Shown in pieces: positions 5,373-6,401 of a DNA stretch of 6,401 nucleotides. Every line of letters starts with the position of its first letter. Within the stretch, counting starts at the first letter, position 1. The notes beneath the pieces are model-generated. The model was not told where the DNA came from, did no database searches, and worked only from the letters and a program-made list of their open reading frames with translations. The DNA lies in contig CAXUBX010000130.1 of the NCBI GenBank assembly GCA_964249405.1, positions 1-6,401 of the forward strand, read 5' to 3'. Position numbers and translations under genes: made by a program. Origin of the DNA: CAXTPV01 sp964249405. GTDB taxonomy: Bacteria > Pseudomonadota > Alphaproteobacteria > Acetobacterales > Acetobacteraceae.

Positions 5373-5699
5373 ATGAACACCATCACGCGGGCTCAGCTTG
5401 CGGAGCAGATCTACGTGCAGGTCGGGCTCTCGCGAAACGAGTCCGCCGAGCTCCTGGAGGACGTTCTCGAGCGTCTCGCCCGCGTTCTCGAACTTGGTGA
5501 AACCGTCAAGATCAGTGGCTTCGGGACCTTTTCTGTGCGTCAGAAGGGGCGTCGGGTCGGTCGAAATCCGAAGACCGGGGTGGAAGTTCCGATCCTTCCC
5601 CGCTGCGTCCTGGTGTTTCGTCCGAGCCAGGTGATGAAGGCCGAGATCAACGGAGAGCCGCCGCCGCCCGAAGACGATGCGGCAGGTCGTGAGCAGTGA
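5373..5699 (+). CDS. ihfA: Integration host factor subunit alpha
   Basis: IhfA pairs with IhfB to form IHF, a sequence-specific DNA-bending protein of the nucleoid that acts in transcription, replication and recombination. The 108-residue protein matches the family throughout: an N-terminal helical dimerisation part (TRAQLAEQIYVQVGLSRNESAELLEDVLERLARVL, about 5-39 in total), VKISGFGTF (45-53), then the DNA-binding arm GRNPKTG (63-69) whose Pro66 corresponds to the intercalating proline of E. coli IHF alpha. FRPSQVMK (82-89) closes the fold, followed by an acidic/Pro tail. Residue 78 is Cys in PRCVLVF where Arg is usual. GRNPKTG followed by EVPI supports the alpha subunit over HU or IhfB, as does the fabH/merR context. 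The TGA overlaps the GTG of the next gene by four bases. Confidence 0.95.
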   Translation: MNTITRAQLAEQIYVQVGLSRNESAELLEDVLERLARVLELGETVKISGFGTFSVRQKGRRVGRNPKTGVEVPILPRCVLVFRPSQVMKAEINGEPPPPEDDAAGREQ

Positions 5700-6286
5700 G
5701 CGACCGCGCCGGCTCGCCCGACGGCAACGGGGCGGACGGCGGGAGAGCCGCCGCGGGCGCCACGGCTGATCCCGCACGCGGCCGGGCCCGCAAGGCGCCG
5801 TCGGCCTTCCGGACGATCAGCGAGGTCGCCGACGAGCTTCACATTCCGCAGCACGTTCTCCGGTTCTGGGAGACCCGGTTTCCTCAGGTCAGACCCCTCA
5901 AGCGCGGCGGCGGACGGCGCTACTACCGGCCCGACGACATCGCGTTGCTGCGCTCGATCGCGCATCTCCTCTACGTCCAGGGCTACACGATCAAGGGCGT
6001 GCAGCGCCTGCTCCGGGAAGGCAGCGGAACGCTCGCGGACGACATCCCCCCGGCGAACGAGGCGGAACGGGACGAGAGCAGCGCCGAGCGGGCCGGACTG
6101 GAAGCCATCGCGGCCGCCCCGATGCCCGACCTGCTGGAGGCGACCGGGGTCTGCGAGCAGGACTGGTCGGATGCGGGTCGGGTCTCGGGAGACCGACCGC
6201 ACGGTGCCGCCTCGTCTGCGGACCCGGACGGCCTTCTGCGGGAGATCCTGGTGGAGCTCGAAACCCTGCGTTCGCTGCTCGACTGA
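5696..6286 (+). CDS. MerR family transcriptional regulator
   Basis: The 196-residue protein has an Ala/Gly/Arg-rich N-terminal extension (1-36), then a MerR winged helix-turn-helix at about 38-105: RTISEVADELHIPQHVLRFWETRF, where MerR proteins typically read LRYYE, then GGGRRYYRPDDIALL and the second-helix region GYTIKGVQRLLRE. The long dimerisation helix and metal-binding cysteines of classical MerR sensors are absent. The middle (107-178) is low complexity and probably disordered, with one Cys, and the C-terminus is a short helix LLREILVELETLRSLLD. This type always follows ihfA in many alphaproteobacteria; its target is unknown to me. The start GTG 5696 overlaps the ihfA stop as GTGA and has only a weak AGG upstream, so coupled translation is likely. 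The long, non-conserved N-terminus leaves the exact start somewhat open. Confidence 0.9.
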   Translation: MSDRAGSPDGNGADGGRAAAGATADPARGRARKAPSAFRTISEVADELHIPQHVLRFWETRFPQVRPLKRGGGRRYYRPDDIALLRSIAHLLYVQGYTIKGVQRLLREGSGTLADDIPPANEAERDESSAERAGLEAIAAAPMPDLLEATGVCEQDWSDAGRVSGDRPHGAASSADPDGLLREILVELETLRSLLD

Positions 6287-6313
6287 CCGGGCGGCCTCCG
6301 GCCATGGCGGCGA

Positions 6314-6342
6314 TTGTGGCCGCAGGACGGTGCTGCTATGCA
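6314..6342 (+). promoter_or_regulatory. Promoter of tRNA-Pro
   Basis: TTGTGG (6314-6319) and TATGCA (6337-6342) are separated by exactly 17 bases. The predicted transcription start at about 6349-6350 is only two or three bases before the mature tRNA 5' end at 6352. It lies just after the merR stop, so the tRNA has its own promoter and a very short 5' leader. Confidence 0.55.
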
Positions 6343-6351
6343 GCCGGCGAG

Positions 6352-6401
6352 CGGGCAGTAGCGCAGCCTGGTAGCGCATCAGTCTGGGGGACTGGGGGTC
6401 G
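6352..6401 (+). tRNA. tRNA-Pro(GGG), truncated by the window edge
   Basis: The 5' 50 bases of a tRNA are visible. The 7-base acceptor strand CGGGCAG (6352-6358) is followed by TA at positions 8-9. The D stem GCGC/GCGC (6361-6364, 6374-6377) encloses AGCCTGGTA. The anticodon stem TCAGT/ACTGG (6379-6383, 6391-6395, with one T-G pair) encloses CTGGGGG, which gives anticodon GGG at 6386-6388, and the variable loop starts at 6396. A C at position 1 and GGG both indicate proline; it decodes CCC and CCU. The T arm, acceptor 3' strand and CCA lie outside. A tRNA-Pro after ihfA-merR is a familiar alphaproteobacterial arrangement. Confidence 0.93.

Noticed and set aside
6293..6323. Short inverted repeats after merR considered as a terminator.
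   Set aside because: The stems are only four or five base pairs, no T run follows, and one overlaps the -35 box of the tRNA promoter.
5540..6379. A 279-codon minus-strand frame opposite ihfA and the MerR gene.
   Set aside because: It is antisense to two clear genes and continues into the tRNA promoter; its composition is that of a shadow frame.
1..6401. Search for CRISPR repeats, insertion-sequence ends, toxin-antitoxin pairs, phage or defence genes and retron-like elements.
   Set aside because: All sizeable coding space is taken by conserved housekeeping genes and one membrane protein, the gaps are short, and no regularly spaced or terminal repeats are visible.

Overview
The window is GC-rich chromosomal DNA from an alphaproteobacterium. 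The strongest evidence is the gene order yceD(DUF177)-rpmF-plsX-fabH-ihfA-merR-tRNA-Pro with bamE divergent from it, a layout typical of Alphaproteobacteria, together with IhfA and BamE sequences of alphaproteobacterial type. The four-cysteine L32 and high GC hint at a Rhodospirillales-like lineage, but that is inference.

Layout: (1) Bases 1-90 hold two adjacent stem-loops, the second followed by a T run. This is a plus-strand intrinsic terminator for something lying mostly off the left edge. (2) Bases 87-2135 carry two minus-strand genes: bamE (outer-membrane assembly lipoprotein, GTG start at 2135) and, after a 222-base gap, a polytopic inner-membrane protein of unknown function that resembles GT-C glycosyltransferases in architecture. 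(3) Bases 2136-2256 are the divergent promoter region. (4) Bases 2257-5293 carry yceD, rpmF, plsX and fabH on the plus strand, linking ribosome biogenesis to phospholipid and fatty-acid initiation. (5) Bases 5373-6286 carry ihfA and a MerR-family regulator, apparently a separate transcription unit with its own promoter. (6) A tRNA-Pro(GGG) gene starts at 6352 with a well-placed promoter and is cut by the right edge.

How the genes work together: YceD and L32 serve the 50S subunit. PlsX turns acyl-ACP into acyl-phosphate for phosphatidic acid synthesis, and FabH starts each new fatty acid. BamE serves the outer-membrane beta-barrel machine, so both diverging units serve growth and envelope building. 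IhfA is half of the nucleoid protein IHF. The co-translated MerR protein has no known target visible here.

I found no mobile element, CRISPR array, phage gene, toxin-antitoxin pair or convincing undescribed system. The points worth a second look are regulatory and architectural: two genes (yceD and ihfA) whose -10-like box sits exactly six bases before the ATG with no Shine-Dalgarno, suggesting leaderless mRNAs; two identical 4-base GTGA stop/start overlaps; several clean hairpins at gene ends; a stem that overlaps the rpmF promoter; and an uncharacterised membrane protein next to bamE.
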